A stretch of 64,000 bases of DNA, from positions 634,996,189 to 635,060,188 of the forward strand of contig CM057338.1 in the NCBI GenBank assembly GCA_030015575.1, given 5' to 3'. A program made the position numbers and the translations under genes. Origin of the DNA: Agapanthus africanus. Lineage: Eukaryota > Streptophyta > Magnoliopsida > Asparagales > Amaryllidaceae. The notes beneath the pieces are model-generated. The model made no database searches, was not told where the DNA came from, and saw only the letters and a program-made list of their open reading frames with translations. Position 1 is the stretch's first letter; each line of letters opens with the position of its first letter. Positions 1-12,700 of this stretch are shown in pieces.

Positions 1-263
1 AATTTCTCTAAAAGTTATTATTAGGGTTGAACCCTATGATAGAATGCAGTTCTTCACATATATGAGGAATTTAATTCCTACAGAAAAGAATTTAGAGTTC
101 AACTCTATCTAAGAATATAATTCTTCAAGAAAATAGGGATTTAATGAAGAATTTAAGTCTTAAAAAAAAATGCAAAGGTGCAGGGTCATGTGCTACCACG
201 TGACCCCTGAAAAACTCCGCAGGGGAGGGCGCCCTCACGTGCTACCACGTGACCCCTCCCGCC

Positions 264-670
264 TTAGTGTTTAACACTAAATTGGAACCTCTGAATCCAG
301 TGTTCAACACTGATTAACCTTAGTGTTCAACACTAATTGAAGAACTTTATTTGCAGTGTTTAACACTGAATTTCTTAGTGTTAACATTAAATTAAACCTC
401 TGTTAACAGGGTTTAATATTAATTTTCTTAGTGTTCAACACTAAATTAAAATCTCTGTCACCAGTGTTCAACACTGATTACCTTAGTGTTTAACACTAAT
501 TTGAGATCTCTGTTGCCAGTGTTTAACACTGATTTGTTTTAGTGTTTAACAGTAATTTGAAAGCCCTGTTGCTGGCGTTTAACACCAACTATCTTTTAGT
601 GTTAAACACTAACTTGTCAATCTCATTCTCAGTGTTCAACACTGATTGGTCTTTAGTGTTTAACACTAGC
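264..670. repeat. Alternating palindrome array in Tat LTR
   Basis: About 15 near-perfect palindromes alternate between the type TTAGTGTTTAACACTAA and the type CAGTGTTCAACACTG. Spacings alternate near 22 and 34 bp, so the two-palindrome unit is about 57 bp. First copies lie at 264-280, 298-312, 320-336 and 354-368. A few copies are degenerate (about 376-425). The same array is present in the 3' LTR at 42013-42425. Each palindrome could pair as a small RNA hairpin, since this part of the LTR lies downstream of the TATA box, or it could bind a dimeric DNA-binding protein. Confidence 0.9.
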
Positions 671-964
671 TTCAGCCCAATTGGCTAAGTTCTAGAGGCA
701 AAGCCTCTCCTTCAATGGACCAACAGAAAGCCAATATTCCAAAACATGATTGGACTTAGCCTAAGATGGCCATAAGTCCTCAATCCAAACTTAACTGGGC
801 CAATGGGCTCATAACATAATCGATTGGTCTTGGTCCCAACTTGGCCTAAAGACTATTTAATCTACCTTGGTTCAAGGGTACATCTCTTCACTCCTTTGAT
901 ACTTGGCGTTGTAATTCCTCAACGTCTTCAAAGAGGTGACGGGTCCCGATGACCATACATTGAT

Positions 965-1300
965 ATGGATTATGGGGTCCTTAAACCCATGGACTATGAC
1001 GTCCTTAACCTTGACCGGGATGTCTTAAAACTAATATCGGACTGTGGGGTCCTTAAACCCATGGACTATGACGTCCTTAACCTTGACCGGAATGTCTTAA
1101 AACTAACAACGGACTATGACGTCCTTAACCTTGACCGTGATGTCTTAAAACTAACATCGGACTGTGGAGTCCTCAAATCCACGGACTATGACGTCCTTAA
1201 CCTTGACCGCAACGTCTTAAAACTAACATTGGACCGTAATGTCCTTAAACTATCTATGGACTGCAATGTCCTTAAACTACGTACTAACCGTGATGTCACT
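965..1300 (+). repeat. 24-bp tandem array (GGAC..GTCC units) in Tat 5' LTR
   Basis: Units resemble ggaccg-NNNN-gtccttaaactaac. Each has GGAC and GTCC arms around a six-base variable loop, mixed with longer units containing GGACTGTGGAGTCC. Because 24 is a multiple of three, one frame stays open and reads as an eight-residue repeat resembling LDRNVLKL. The array also occurs in the 3' LTR (42720-43050) and twice in the Tat 3' region (35317-35490 and 38090-38790). Confidence 0.85.
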
Positions 1301-1620
1301 AAACTAAACAACAGAGCTCTCTTAATTGCTCTATTGTTGGATCTAAACGATCCCGTTTAAGTCGATCTTAGTCTAAAAACTAGGCTAACGTATCCTTAAC
1401 AAACGTTTAAGTCGATCTTGGTCTCCAATGAGGCTAACGTATCCTTAAACCCAAACCCCCAAACCCAAATCTAAGATAATACGGATTTGGATTAGTCCAC
1501 GCCCTACGGGCGACGACATAACTCTGTCACGCCCCTACCCCTAATACAGAGAGTATTTTCCGCTCTGGCCAAAGCCGCACGGTTTTGTCCTTCGGGGCAA
1601 ACCGGACCCGACCAGGCGAC

Positions 1621-1688
1621 ACTTCCCAGGAGGTCACCCATCCCAGAACTTCCCTGGCTCGAGCACGCTTAACTACGGAGTTCTGAAG
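1621..1688 (-). other. 5S rRNA-derived module (antisense copy)
   Basis: Read on the minus strand this matches the internal part of plant 5S rRNA: CAGAACTYCG, then AGTTAAGCGTGCTCGAG (box A region), then GGGATGGGTGACCTCCTGGG (intermediate element and box C region). It is the left-arm copy inside the Cassandra-like inverted repeat. It is not a 5S gene: the ends of 5S and the spacer are missing. Confidence 0.85.
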
Positions 1689-2060
1689 CTCCTGTAGTGT
1701 CGGTTCACTTAAAAGGCGCCTCTGTATTGAAGAATGGTATCAGAGCTGGTCCCTCAATAGTAGGTCTGTGGTTCAAGGACGAACTATTGTTCAAAGGTGG
1801 GGAGAATGTCGAGACCCGGTTCTTGCTCACGGAGAAAAGTACCACATGGAACAAAGTGCCACGCCAAGTGTCGTGTTAAGTGGACGGGGGCCACCTCTTG
1901 AATCCATGGGGGCCACCTCTTGAGTCTGTAGGACCCACTGTTGAACAATGGGGACTCTTCGGAATACATTCCGAAAGAGGGCAGATCTGTACTATAAATG
2001 GAATGATACAACTCTTCAATACAGAGGCGCCTTTTAAGTGAACCGGCACTACAGGAACTT

Positions 2061-2132
2061 CAGAACTCCGTAGTTAAGCGTGCTCGAGCTAGGGAAGTTT
2101 TGGGATGGGTGACCTCCTGAGAAGTGTCCCCT
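2061..2132 (+). other. 5S rRNA-derived module (sense copy)
   Basis: Plus-strand sequence resembles plant 5S rRNA from CAGAACTCCG through AGTTAAGCGTGCT to GATGGGTGACCTCCTG and GAAGTG. The pol III internal promoter boxes (A, intermediate, C) are recognisable with a few differences. It is the right-arm copy in the Cassandra-like element and pairs with 1621-1688. Confidence 0.85.
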
Positions 2133-2225
2133 GGTCGGGTCCGGTTCGCCCCGAAGGACAAAACCGTGCGGCTTTGGCCAGAGCGGAAAATACTCTCTGT
2201 ATTAGGGGTGGGGGAGTGACAACTT

Positions 2226-5200
2226 TGTCACGACCTGAAAGAGCACGTGACTGGCCCTTGAACCATATGAAGTCTATAGGACCCCATCTGATCCAAGTAA
2301 GCCAAAAGCCCAGAAATCTAAAACCATTTAAAGAGTAAATAAGGAAAACTGGTTTTTATGAAGTAAAGAAATCATGTTCGATAAAACAAAGTTTTTAAAT
2401 AACTAAGCCGAATATGCATTTTTAAGATGTGTAACCTTTCCTGAAAATTTCGGCAGAGTTTCCTTTGTAAAAATGGCCCCGAACGGGGAACAACAAGAAT
2501 AATATATATGAAATGATAAAAAGCATCCCCAAGCGGGAGCTAGCTCTTCGTCAATCGACGGTCACAACTACGCAAGTAATAATAATAATATACAACGCCA
2601 AAGGGCGAGGATCAAAACCCAAAAAGAACTCAAAACAGCCAGAAAACCGTAATACTACAAGCGCGACTCTAAGGTCGAAATAATACAACACTGTTTTCTA
2701 AGTCTGGAACAATATACAAGTTTTGGTTGATGGAATTTCTAGATACAATGAATAATACATGTACAATGGCGGTTCTGATACCAAAGAACCCACCTACACA
2801 AGCAAGTCACCCATAAGGAAGCAGTGTGCCAAAAATGCCGCTATGGAATCTGTACGGCAAAACCTGCAAGAACTGTGGCACAACGAGGGTGAGTTGCCAA
2901 CTCGTGAATAGAAAATATCTACAAGCAGAGATCGAATGTACGACCCATCCTAGGTCAATACGATCAGATATAAATAAAGCTCAATATGAATAAGTCTGAA
3001 GCATGCTAAACTGGCAAGGTAATCTCTATGCATGAGTGTAGTGCCAAGTGCTCGTGCCAGTGCCTCAGGTAATAGCATATCATAAATGTGAGGTATGATC
3101 AATGTAATCAAATCTGCATGTACGTGGATCCCGTCCACTCGTCACCCAATGACAATAACCATCATGCATGTAAATATCATAAACCATGTGCATGGGAATA
3201 ATATGAGAATATAAACCATCTGTGTCCCTCGCGACACGTCAAAATCATGGAACCGGAGTGCCCAGTATCGACACTCGAAAACATCATGAAAACTGTGCCC
3301 AGCATCGGCATATAAATCCTCATATATCGGGCTCCGTCAGTCCGGATCGGCCCACGGGCTCTGTCTGCGGTATCGGCCCTCGGCCCTGGCAGTACGCCCA
3401 TATCCATCTATCGACTCTGGTCAGTATCCTCAGGATAACCGCCAGGTCCAACCAATCACCGGTAGGTACTCGCCACCCTGCCAGGCTTATCGTCTACTCC
3501 ACAAAAAACATTTCTTGCCCCGGGGAACCATACCGGGTCCACCATGTACCCGCAATCGGCCTCATCCGCCTCCTCGAATCGGGTTTCACATGTCGCTCTC
3601 AGCACCGAGAAAACACATGGTGGACGCACTGAAATATCATATCAAGAGTAACCGGGTTTTAAAACAATTACATATTCTCCTTTTGAAACACCCACGGTTC
3701 CCAAAAACCAGAAATATCATGGAAACAACATATCTCAATGCGTATAATCATAAAGTATGATGTATGCGACATGTAAAGAAATATAAGCAACATACACTGA
3801 ATGCAACAATACTACAGTGTAGTGACATGGCAATTATCGATGATGAAGTGTGTGAGCCGGCAAACAAGTATACGTGGAACATACGCATCATCGATAATGG
3901 TGCTGGTGTCCTAGCAGCATGACTGAAATATATCAACAATACAAGCGATGCAATGCAAATAGCATGAATATGCGGAATCGAATAATCAACGCAACAGTAA
4001 AGAACCTGCCTCAATAAATATATCATGCAACCTTGCTTTTTGAAATAAGACGAATCTGGGCTTTTGGTAAAATAAGGGCTACGGTGTTTTAAGAAAAGAT
4101 GCGTCGCTTGAAAATATCCGTAGAATTCCTTTTTTCCTATCTTTAAAATATCCCCGATTCGTTAGTTTTGAAATAGGTATGACTCGGGTCAAGTCTAATG
4201 CCTACTATGCGAACTACGGACCTAACTATCAAATCAATCGGGAGGGCATGGAAACCACCTAAATCTGAGTCGATATACATATATATATATATATATATAG
4301 TCGGTGATCTCGCCTCAATAGTATCACGTACGATACAGTATTTCATATAACATCCTCGAGTCATGAGTGCGGATCTAACATCAATATAAAGCTCGTACGG
4401 TAAATCGTTGTACGGCATCCCAATAGCTGGGTACGGGTCAATATCGCATTCATCTCATCATATATCAGGTGTCACTACCATCATATCACATCTCAAATAC
4501 GAACTCTGTCATATCGCCGAATCTCACGGCCTCAATCAAACCTCATCGACTCATCTCAATCCCATGTATCATCCTCAATCCCGTATATGAACACATAGTC
4601 CCATACCCATGTGTAGATATACACACCTCTATATGCGCACAGATAAATGAAAGAATGTATGCAAGTATATGTGTGCGTGTATGTGTGGGTGCAACCACTA
4701 CTCTAGGGTTCCGCACTATACTAAACCAATACATCCTTATCATCAATAATACCATTAGTACCATCAATAATCCTAAACAACACATAATAAAATATTTGCG
4801 TATACGTATTCGTATACATCACCACGGACTGCGGGGGTGCTATACGCCATCCACCCGACTTCTCCCCATAGATATAAATCTACTCACCTTGCTTCTCATG
4901 TGTCGGTGCCGATGTCGCCATCTTCATCTTCTTTGCCTCAACATCACGTAGGGTACCTACAAGTATATTACAACGCTAAAGCACATGAAAATCACACCGG
5001 AAACCAAAATAGCACACGCTACTCGCATAGGTAAAAACCTATCGTCTTGCATGTAAACACGTTCAATATCCACTTGTCGTTGACGTCCAAACACCACCCG
5101 ACAGAAACGAATCACCAAATACCAAAATCCATGCTAAAACAAGTCGTAAATCATACGTCAACTCAAGCAAATCAACCCAGATTTTACCCTAACTGGAATT

Positions 5201-6350
5201 AGTCAAAACTAGACATACCCAGGTTCAAGACTAGAGGAAATAGGGCCATGCACAAAAATCGAGGCAATTCCTTCCTGCTCTGGCCACAATTTGAGGCCAG
5301 AAGGAATAAATTGGCGGCCGGGAATTGGAGTTGGTGGCTAGGGTTTGGTGTGGTGGTTCCATGGTGCCTGCACATCTCACTGTCAACTCAGTTTTATTTT
5401 TGGCGTCTCGGGGTGATAGCAGATTCTTAAATACGATCACAGATTCACAGTTTTTCTCCGACATCGTCTCATAAATCCGTATTTTGGTTTCAAGTTCAGG
5501 TTTGGGTCTAATTTAACATCACACAAGGGGTTCTAAGGTCACAACAAGCCTTAGTTTCACTTTGATTTCAGGTCTAACCCTAAACCCTAACTTGAATTCT
5601 CTAAAGTCCACAAAACGACACAATATCGATATGAAACTAGTATTGATGCACAAGAAATGAGATACTACTCTAATAGGTGCAGAAATTACCTCCTTTGGCA
5701 ACTCAAGAAAATTCTTAAGTTGCTCAAAGTCCTCCAAATCCAATCTTGCTAGGTTCAATGTGTAGCTAGTGAGCTTGGGAGCAAGTTTTGTGAAGTGGGA
5801 ATGGGGTTTTGGTGAGGAAAATGAGAGGGATCTATGAAATGAAGGGGAGGGAAATGAAAGGGAGCAGGAGCAGGAGCAGCAGCAGCAGCAGCTCCATGAG
5901 AGGGGGGAGAGAAATCTGTGTGGGGAAATGATTGGTATGGTTCAAAAACTCAAAAGCAACTACTCTCTCTCTCATCATCATACTTACTTTTTCTTTCTTT
6001 TCTTTTCTCTTTCTTCTCACTCCATTAGTGAACCCAAATGAACAACCATGGCAATAGAAATGTAACACAAGTGTAACAAGTGTGGAAAATGATATGTGCA
6101 CATTTTTGCATAAAAATGCTAAAAATCCAATTAGCGATTTTTAATCGCGATTAGCACTAAATTAGCATATAACTAATCTTAAAAACTTTAAAATGGCATA
6201 ATTCCATAAAATACCCTATTTTAGAATTTTCCATAATTTTTCCCCGTTTATTTGTATTTAATTATACCCGAATATTAAAATATTCATTAAAATAATATTA
6301 AATTATAAAAATTTCCGAAAATAATATTTTATTATTTTAGAAACGTTACA
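2226..6350 (-). mobile_element. LARD A 3' LTR (type L)
   Basis: Starts TGTCACGACC on the plus strand and ends AAACGTTACA, so on the minus strand it is TGTAACG...GGTCGTGACA. It is alignable with the LARD B LTR (46972-61842, reverse complement), for example around 2530-2700, 2760-2900, 3500-3620 and 4830-4950. By eye that identity is only about 75-80%. It contains a (TA)n run near 4277-4300, a GAGAG-rich stretch near 5850-6020 and a telomere-like doublet CCCTAAACCCTAA near 5578. Short open frames inside it are chance. Confidence 0.75.
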
Positions 6351-6370
6351 ATCTACCCCCTTAAAGAAAT
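6351..6370 (-). other. LARD A polypurine tract
   Basis: The minus strand reads ATTTCTTTAAGGGGGTAGAT directly upstream of the 3' LTR start TGTAACG. Position, composition and LTR boundary fit a plus-strand primer site of an LTR retrotransposon. Confidence 0.75.
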
Positions 6371-9300
6371 TCGGTCCCCGAATTTAAATTTAAAAACCCC
6401 AAATACTAAAACATTTCGATACAAATTCCAAGTCGTCGAGGCTCCGAAATCAGCAATACATAAAACGTATCATAGCGCAATGCATGCGCATGAGTACTGA
6501 GCAGATAATTTAAAAGCAACACTCCATCAAGCATCCCGCAATCATCGGAGTCATGGTAAAGACACAAATGTCAAATCCAATACAAAACCAATATGATATA
6601 GATCAGAACTATACATGTAGACATCCAATCTATACATGCGAATAGCTGATGTAAATGCATGCCAAATCTTTTTAAGTCACTGTGCGATGCGCGTAACACT
6701 GCACAGTTGCGGACGATTTTCATAAGAAAATAACTATATACGTATATATATATCCTTTGTTTAATAGGTACGTTCCGCCGTTTTGAAAACAATTTAGAAG
6801 GGTTTCCTTGTTTTTAAAACGTTTCGTGTCATATCGGATACGTAGGTATATATATATCGAGACCATAGCTCACTCTTTGGAATCCCTTCGAACTATCAAT
6901 GCATGCAAAATATATCCAGGTACTGTCCTCTGACTAGTCCTGCTCAGTATGAAAACAAATATCCAATATCATAAAAATGTACTGCTCCAAAAGGAATAAA
7001 TCCCAAAAAAAATGCACATAACACCACCCTGTGCGTCTGGTGCGCACGGAAATCAAAATCCATATATGTGCCATACAGGTGCACAAAACTACCTTTAGGT
7101 GTAACTGGTGTGCACGATGCATCTGTCATAGGCAACATGTGTGCCTGACAGCCAAAATCCGGTGCATCTGACATGCACGAAGAATCTCGATTTAGTGCAT
7201 CGGGTGTGCACCAAAATCGTATCTCAAAACATGCGCCCAACATGCACGAAAATACAAATCGGTGCATCCATTGTGCACGAATGAAAATCTAAACCCTACG
7301 CAGTCAACATGCACGGAATCACGAAATCCAATAGCAAACGCCGAACATGCGTAAGTCCAGTCGAAAGCACGGAGTGCAAGAATCATAAATATCAGGGTCA
7401 AGTCGACGATATATAATGCGGCTCAATCAAAATCAAGTATACCGCGATGGAAAATCTCGCAACCGTGTGCATCAGAGTGCACAAATCAAATCAAAACACT
7501 AAAGGTGTATGAAATCACCATCAATACCTCCAGAATAATAACTATGCGCAAGGTATAAATACCCAGTAGATGCAACCATGGTGCACAAAATCAAATATCA
7601 TGGAACTCAGTCATCAAGACTAAATCATGCAAATAGATTGCCCAAAATACCGAAATCTAAAGCGACGGATACGTGATAGTCAAATCACAAAATAACAAAT
7701 CATAAATCATAAATCATAAATACCGTCGTCGGTATATCCTCCTTCGAGGTCGAGAAGGTGCCGGTACATCCAATGCTAGCGGCACAAGATAACCACTTGC
7801 CTCTTCCTCGAGGCTGGCATCCTCTGCCTCTGGTTCCTTATCTTGTCTGTGGATTACCAATCTCGCAATCCATCGGCTCAACGGACCGGTCAGGTGTGCT
7901 AACAGGAACGATTCCGTTCTGGCACCTTTCAGGTCATCACTCGGTCAATCCTCACGACCGCTCGTAAAGCAGCACATCTCTGGCGCCGACTTCTAGTCCT
8001 CTAAATGCATATCACACATCGGCTCCTGGTGCAAATCTTACTGCAGCAGTGTACTGGAAGGAATCCCGGCTCAAGGTCTCTTCTGATCTCGCCTAAGCCA
8101 AACTGTACGGAGGCTGGTACTCTGGCATAATCTTTTCTCGCTCTCTGGACATCCGCGTCCTTAGTACAACATCTCCTCGGAAGCTGGTCGTGCCCCAACG
8201 CTCCTGTAGAAATATCCGACCTTTAATCTTAACGGGGTGTAATAACAGCTCATCTGCATCTCGCACGAACTTCTTGTTTCGCTTGTCTGTATCATCGACC
8301 ATTTCGACATCGCGTCTTTATCTGCGCACTGCAATGTCCTCGGCTACGGTCCCTCCGAAGTCTCTAACACAGACTCAAAATCACGAACTTGGTATCTTCG
8401 TCACTCAGTAGGAGATATCTAGCCGATCACGTCCTGAACGTGCGTATCGCATCTCTGATGTCAGCGGAGTGGAACGTCATCTCGTCGAAATCTCATGCGA
8501 ACTCTTTACTCCACTCTGCTTCAATATCGACTGATTTGGACTCATCTCATCGTGGCTACATAGATTGCGCTCCAACGGTTATGCTCGTATCTGGAGTCTC
8601 CCAAGCAGTGTCCCATCACAATATCCGAAAGATGTCGAACAATCCGATCGACTCGTCAGAACCTCACAATCCCCCAAGAGCTCAATATCTCGGGTACAGT
8701 TTAATTGTATCGAGTACATACCACAGCATCGGTGGACCAGCTGTAGAAGGGCAAACCCAAGCCTCACTAATGGCGCCGCGGAACTGCCGCAAAGCCTAAG
8801 GTTCAAAGGCTTTCACACGGTCATTATGTCGAGTTAGGGTTTCATTCTTGTAGAGGGTCCATAGAATCGCTTGCATGTCTTTCCGAATACTTTAAACTTG
8901 GAAAATGGGTTCCTGACATTCGATCGTCTCAATCGACTCTCAACGAATCCGCGTGAAGTCGCCTCTAGCTGGAATCAATCTATCTGATGACCTTGCATCG
9001 GGGTAAGCGAACGAACCATATGTCCTAGTCATTAATTCTCGGTGACTAGCGACTCACTATCATATCTCTAAGAATATTCTCATGCTGCAGCAGCTCTAAT
9101 CATCTGGGAGATATCTCATCACTCGCAGCAACAACTGGATCATCCGTCCGTACGCTGAACAGTGCCTCAATCGTCCTGGATAAGCGATAGTATCAACGGT
9201 CATCACATCCTGGCTGGCCTCTATCAGTGGCTCAATCCTCTGGTGCCGATCAGCACATCCGGGAAATCTCGCAAAAGCGATCAATCCAACACTCATGGCG

Positions 9301-9748
9301 CGAAAACACAATAAGACGACGCATCAATATGCAATCGTATGTCTCTAGAATCACGCCCTGGTCAGTCCTCGTCTACGACGAGCTCATGCTGACGCAAATC
9401 GAGCCGTAGCTCACTCTGCCCATGCAATCGTGGCGGCAAAACCAAAACCAGTATCGATGAGGATAGATCATAGGAATGAATATAATACTGTGCAAGGAAA
9501 TGTACATCCTTAGGTTTCTTAAGCGGAGTGGCGTGTCGTAAGTATGCCGCGGAACATATATACGGTACGTCCCTCTACTCAAGCTACCTACTCCATCAAC
9601 CAAGGGTCATCCTATGCGACGAAAGTTCGGGTAGAATACCCCCTCGACTAAGTCTAAGTTCCGTAAGGTCAAGCCTAAGTTCCGTATATATATAACGCTC
9701 TAGGCTCCACATAGTCAAATTTAGACTCGAACCAAGGTCAACCTAGCG
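6371..9748 (-). mobile_element. LARD A interior, no recognisable gag or pol
   Basis: I see no protease, RT, RNase H or integrase motif. It is alignable (reverse complement) with the LARD B interior at 61859-64000. Similar stretches include 9455-9610 with 61880-62035, 8570-8940 with 62600-62980, and 7620-7760 with 63540-63700. One short minus-strand frame at 9373-9603, beginning MVDGVG and containing TYRIYVPRHTYD, has a counterpart in LARD B at 61892. Positions 7020-7610 hold GTGCAT/ATGCAC hairpins. About 370 bp (8570-8940) is shared with the leader of Copia D. Confidence 0.7.
7020..7610. repeat. GTGCAT..ATGCAC hairpin series in LARD A
   Basis: Repeated short inverted repeats have arms around GTGCA/TGCAC and variable loops: GTGCGTCTGGTGCGCAC near 7038, GTGCATCTGACATGCAC near 7162, GTGCATCGGGTGTGCAC near 7195, GTGCATCCATTGTGCAC near 7262 and GTGCATCAGAGTGCAC near 7468. 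In the first copy the arms changed together to GTGCG/CGCAC. The corresponding LARD B region (63680-64000) has the same kind of series with other arms. Confidence 0.7.
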
Positions 9749-9761
9749 CTCTGATACCAAC
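9749..9761 (-). other. LARD A primer-binding site (tRNA-iMet type)
   Basis: The minus strand reads GTGACA-AAG-TTGGTATCAGAGCG immediately downstream of the 5' LTR end. TGGTATCAGAGC is the common plant initiator-Met primer site. Confidence 0.85.
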
Positions 9762-9763
9762 TT

Positions 9764-12700
9764 TGTCACGACCCAAAATTTGCCCGTGACGGCCCTAATA
9801 CTACGCAACGCCTAAAGACGTAACACAGTAAAAGAAAGCCAAAACCCAGAAATCTAAACCAAGAAAATACGGAAAAGATAATATAAGTTTTTGAAACACT
9901 TGAAATCGCGACCCAAATTCTTTAATGTTTTCGCAACACCCCCTTTTGTAAAAACTAGCCAAGATGAATACAATACAAATATACGACGCCGTAGCGAAGA
10001 AATAAAGACAATATTGAGAAAGCTGTATATAAAAGGCAACAAATCCACAATTAATATACAATAACGTCCTCACCAAGTCTCTAAGTCCATAACATACTAG
10101 TAGATGGAGTGTACAAGATACAACGAATGTACGACATGAAATACAGATAATCATCCAACCCACCTAAGCAAAATAGTACTGTGAGCTGATGCGATATCTG
10201 TAGCAAAAGATGATAGATGAATAGCTGAATAGCCTGCCTCGACTACTCTGGGGAACAACCTGAAACACCTGTGGCACAACGGGGGTGAGTTGCCAACTCG
10301 TGAATAGTAGATAACATATGCAGGTAATCGCAGGAATGTACGTACAACATGAATCTAAGATATGCGATTACAGTAATAATATGTCATGTGAATGTAGAAT
10401 AATGGAAAGTACACTAGCAAGTACAATCAGTATGTGAAGCAATAGTAACATGACAATAGTATGCAATAACCATGCAATAGGGATATGAGAATGTAGATAT
10501 GCAACTATCATAAGGGTACACTAACAGGTACTACCAATATATGAAACTGTGCATAAAATATAAAAGTATGAGGTATAGGGAATATGTCATTTCCACGGAA
10601 ACCTGACATCGTGGCAGGATCACAATCCATCAAGACACTCAAATCCACAATTCCTCAAATCAGCCCCCAAGTTAGGCTCTCATATTATATAAGTCTCACA
10701 TCTCCTCAATATACAATATCGAATAGCTCTCCTATATCTCGAATGAACAAATCAACAATCTCTTTTATATCCAATATCCAATCTCAATGAATCACCTATA
10801 TCCCAAGTCGAATCTCAAGTAAGTTTCTAACATCCTAAATATATATATGTGCAGAAATAAATATGACGGGGTCAATATACATATATTAGCGTCCCATTCC
10901 ACTAATATTGGTGTAAGGGTATATATAACAACGGCTAAATCCCCTGTTATATATACAATGGTATTAAAGAAATATCATGAAAACAATGTGCCAAGCATCG
11001 ACACATAAATCTTGATAGGTACGTATCATACGCTGTCCCGAAAGCACGAGTGCCTAGCTCTGACCCTCGCCTTTCGACGTATGCATATGTGCATGACTCC
11101 CAACGGTATCTCCATGATCCCCGCCGAGTCATCAGTATTGTCACCGGTAGGTACTCGCCCGCCTCCAGGCTCAATCGGCAACATCCATCGATCTTCTTGC
11201 CGAGGGAAACCATACCGGGCCCCACCATGTACCCTCATACGGCAACCACACCTCGTATGGAGTATATAATCAGAACCGATAAATCTCATGGTGGCTACGC
11301 AAATATCATATCAAGGAAACCGGGTTTTTCAATATATGCATAATTCATGAACTCCCGCGGTTCCCAAATCCAGAAATCATCAAGTGAAATCAAAATAAGA
11401 ATGCGCAAATCCAGGAATACATATATGCGATATATCTGAAATGTGAGCATATAAATAAAAATATGTAGCTGAAACCAGATGTATGCGAAATCAATAAGGT
11501 ACAGCTAAGTATAGGTGTTTACCTATAAGTAAAAGATGTCGTATACCCCCTGGGTATAAGTAGAATATGAAGGGTACCCTCTGGGTATAAGTAAAATATG
11601 TGCAAGGTATACCTGTAGCTGTATCGCAAGGTGTAGATGTACCTATCACTAATGGTAAGATACACTATAGGTATACCGATAAGCTAGATGTCAAGTATGA
11701 TAAGCAATATAGTATCTGTAAGGGGTTGTGTGTGACATGGCATTTATTGACGGTGTGTGTGTAGCATACAATCCGTGCTCGTGCAACATGAACCGTCAAT
11801 AATATGTGCAGTGTCCTACAGCTGCTAGTCACAGTACAACTATATCAAGGAAATAAGGTAAAGGCGCAATTCTAATAATGACGTAGAATATGCGACAGGT
11901 ATTTGAATCCTAGCCCAGACGCATAACGCCATGCGGGCGATTCCTCTATAGATGTTAAATCTATTCACCTACACTCCACGCTAGGTGAATCCTACCATCT
12001 GTTCCCCCCTGTAGTACTGTCCGTAGTCCCTGCCTGCAATCCTGCAAATAAGACATGGAAATCATATATAAGCCAAATATTCCGCAAAACACGATATCGA
12101 ACCCAAACGAGAAACTCGCGTCGCGAACTAAACGCGCGCGTGCACGATACGCTAAAACGTGTGTGTACGCGTCTAAAACCATCGTGACACGCCGCGATAC
12201 GCTGGATCACAGAACCCTCTCACGTATCGCGCATATCGCGCAAACACAACGGACATGCAAAACGATGTTTGATCCCAGATTTTCCTACAGGTCAAATCTT
12301 ACAAAAATAAACATACCAATGGCCTAGAAATAACAGCAGACTCCTACCCATGCAAACTACACCCAAAAACACCAACATCTGGCCACAAATTGCGGCCAGA
12401 ATGATTAAACCGGCAGCCTGGGTAGGGGGTTAGGGGTTCGTGCTCAGGTGGTGTGGTCAGGGTATATCTAGTGTGCTCCAGTTTCCTCAATTTTAACCTG
12501 AACTACTCGGGCCTATAGCAGATCACTGAAAGGTGAAATTTCACGTAAAAACACTAAATTTTGCACAAATAGAAACCCTATGGTATTTTGGTGTAATCTA
12601 GGGTTATGCTAGGTTTAAGTGGTCCTAATAACGCTTAATTAGGCTAGGTTAACCCATACTAACAGCATTTAACCAAAGTTCACACTAATTCATTAAATCA

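Larger units (their letters stand above)
1..1524 (+). mobile_element. Tat 5' LTR, left portion
   Basis: Position 1 corresponds to about 41753 in the 3' LTR, and near-identity continues to the insertion point at 1520-1524 (AACTC). The first ~1.2 kb of this LTR (U3, TATA and transcription start) lies outside the window. What is here is the transcribed R/U5-like part: short palindromes with AATTTAATT or TTTAA cores (1-160), two CACGTG pairs (about 186-256), the GTGTTTAACAC palindrome array (264-670), a unique stretch (670-960), and the 24-bp GGAC/GTCC array (965-1300). The LTR resumes at 13479 after the 12-kb insertion. Confidence 0.92.
1525..2221. mobile_element. Cassandra-like TRIM element with inverted 5S-bearing arms
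   Basis: Two ~210-bp arms (about 1525-1733 and 2012-2221) are inverted copies of each other. The outer ends match over ~27 bp (TGTCACGCCCCTACCCC against the complement of the right end). Each arm contains a 5S rRNA-derived module. The ~280-bp middle begins with a TGGTATCAGAGC-type primer site directly after the left arm and has a TATA-like CTATAAATGG near 1990. Total length (697 bp), 5S content and primer site fit Cassandra TRIM elements. Cassandra LTRs should be direct repeats, so the inverted arrangement is odd. The left flank is AACTC and the right flank AACTT. Confidence 0.75.

Noticed and set aside
965-1360. LDRNVLKL octapeptide frame as a certain coding gene
   Set aside because: It lies in an LTR repeat array with a 24-bp period; openness is expected from the period alone. 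Kept only as a finding with modest interest.
1621-2132. Functional 5S rRNA gene
   Set aside because: Only the internal part of 5S is present, in two inverted copies inside a TRIM-like element, without normal 5S ends, T-run terminator or tandem spacer.
1525-2221. Retrozyme with hammerhead ribozyme
   Set aside because: Size and primer site would fit, but I find no CTGATGA...GAAA core, and the arms are 5S-derived and inverted.
4277-4300. (TA)n run as a promoter
   Set aside because: A simple dinucleotide run in a LARD LTR with no supporting start or motif nearby.
5573-5592. Interstitial telomere repeat
   Set aside because: Only about two copies of CCCTAAA inside a LARD LTR; this is common by chance and as a promoter motif.
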